From positions 1 to 32,003 of the forward strand of contig JALRLK010000043.1 in NCBI GenBank assembly GCA_023254495.1: 32,003 bases of DNA, read 5' to 3'. The position numbers and the translations under genes were made by a program. The notes beneath the pieces were generated by a model. The model was given only the letters and a program-made list of their open reading frames with translations. It was not told the origin of the DNA and ran no database searches. This DNA comes from Marivivens sp. (GTDB lineage: Bacteria; Pseudomonadota; Alphaproteobacteria; Rhodobacterales; Rhodobacteraceae). Positions 31,889-32,003 of this stretch are shown piece after piece (the first letter of the stretch is position 1; every line of letters starts with the position of its first letter).

Positions 31889-32003
31889 ATGTTCAAACAC
31901 GTTGCCGGGGCAATTGTTGCCGCAACGCTTGCCGTGCCGGCCTTTGCTGCCGATCTGGGCGGCCAGATCGTCAATATCGGCTCCGACACCACCTATCCGC
32001 CGC
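31889..32003 (+). CDS. ABC-transporter periplasmic substrate-binding protein, 5' end only
   Basis: The ATG at 31889 has a GAAGGGAG site six bases upstream. The 38 visible residues are a Sec signal peptide (MFKHVAGAIVAATLAVPAFAA) with a likely AFA-A cleavage, then DLGGQIVNIGSDTTYPP, the start of a family-3 (amino-acid type) solute-binding protein. The gene runs off the right edge, so ligand and permease partners are not visible. Confidence 0.85.
   Translation, partial: MFKHVAGAIVAATLAVPAFAADLGGQIVNIGSDTTYPP

Overview
The window looks like a chromosomal piece of a GC-rich alphaproteobacterium, most likely of the Rhodobacterales (a guess from codon usage, the gene families and the type of IS element; no rRNA or other phylogenetic marker is present). 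Genes are densely packed, mostly on the minus strand, with clear GGAGG-type ribosome sites. || Layout. 1-5.8 kb: the 3' end of a beta-keto acid cleavage enzyme gene; a convergent DEAD-box RNA helicase with a long repetitive basic tail; and a two-gene unit of an enolase-superfamily sugar-acid enzyme plus a GMC oxidoreductase. 5.9-8.2 kb: an exported pair, a parallel beta-helix protein and a diheme cytochrome-like protein, which matches a recurrent two-gene partnership of unknown function. 8.4-10.3 kb: a large ferritin-like / 4Fe-4S / double-CDGSH protein broken by a single-base frameshift. 10.3-14.9 kb: a glutamine-synthetase-like enzyme, an MFS transporter divergent from an ArsR-rhodanese fusion regulator with a 10-bp-arm inverted repeat between them, and a cysteine-synthase-like enzyme. 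|| 15.0-24.8 kb is the centrepiece: a nearly complete sulfur-oxidising heterodisulfide-reductase-like (sHdr) locus, all on the minus strand. In transcription order it reads lipoate-protein ligase-like sLpl(AB), a glutamine-amidotransferase-like protein lacking the nucleophile, a DsrE3-type protein, sHdrC1, sHdrB1, sHdrA, a conserved sHdr-associated protein (here called sHdrH), sHdrC2, sHdrB2, a small Cys-containing conserved protein, the lipoate-binding protein LbpA, a DsrE2-type protein and TusA, closed by a rho-independent terminator. From family knowledge, TusA and DsrE proteins pass sulfane sulfur to the sHdr complex, which oxidises it in the cytoplasm with the lipoylated LbpA as partner; sLpl loads the lipoyl precursor on LbpA. 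The lipoyl synthases expected for this pathway (LipS1/LipS2) are not in the window. The nearby ArsR-rhodanese regulator and cysteine synthase extend the sulfur theme. || 24.9-32 kb: a HAD phosphatase, the SelO AMPylase, a Gfo/Idh/MocA oxidoreductase, an MDR-type MFS transporter, a decayed IS5-family element with intact ends, an AT-richer LuxR-type response regulator with a degenerate receiver domain, a 0.5-kb gene-poor stretch holding a possible small RNA with a strong terminator, and the first codons of a secreted ABC-transporter substrate-binding protein.
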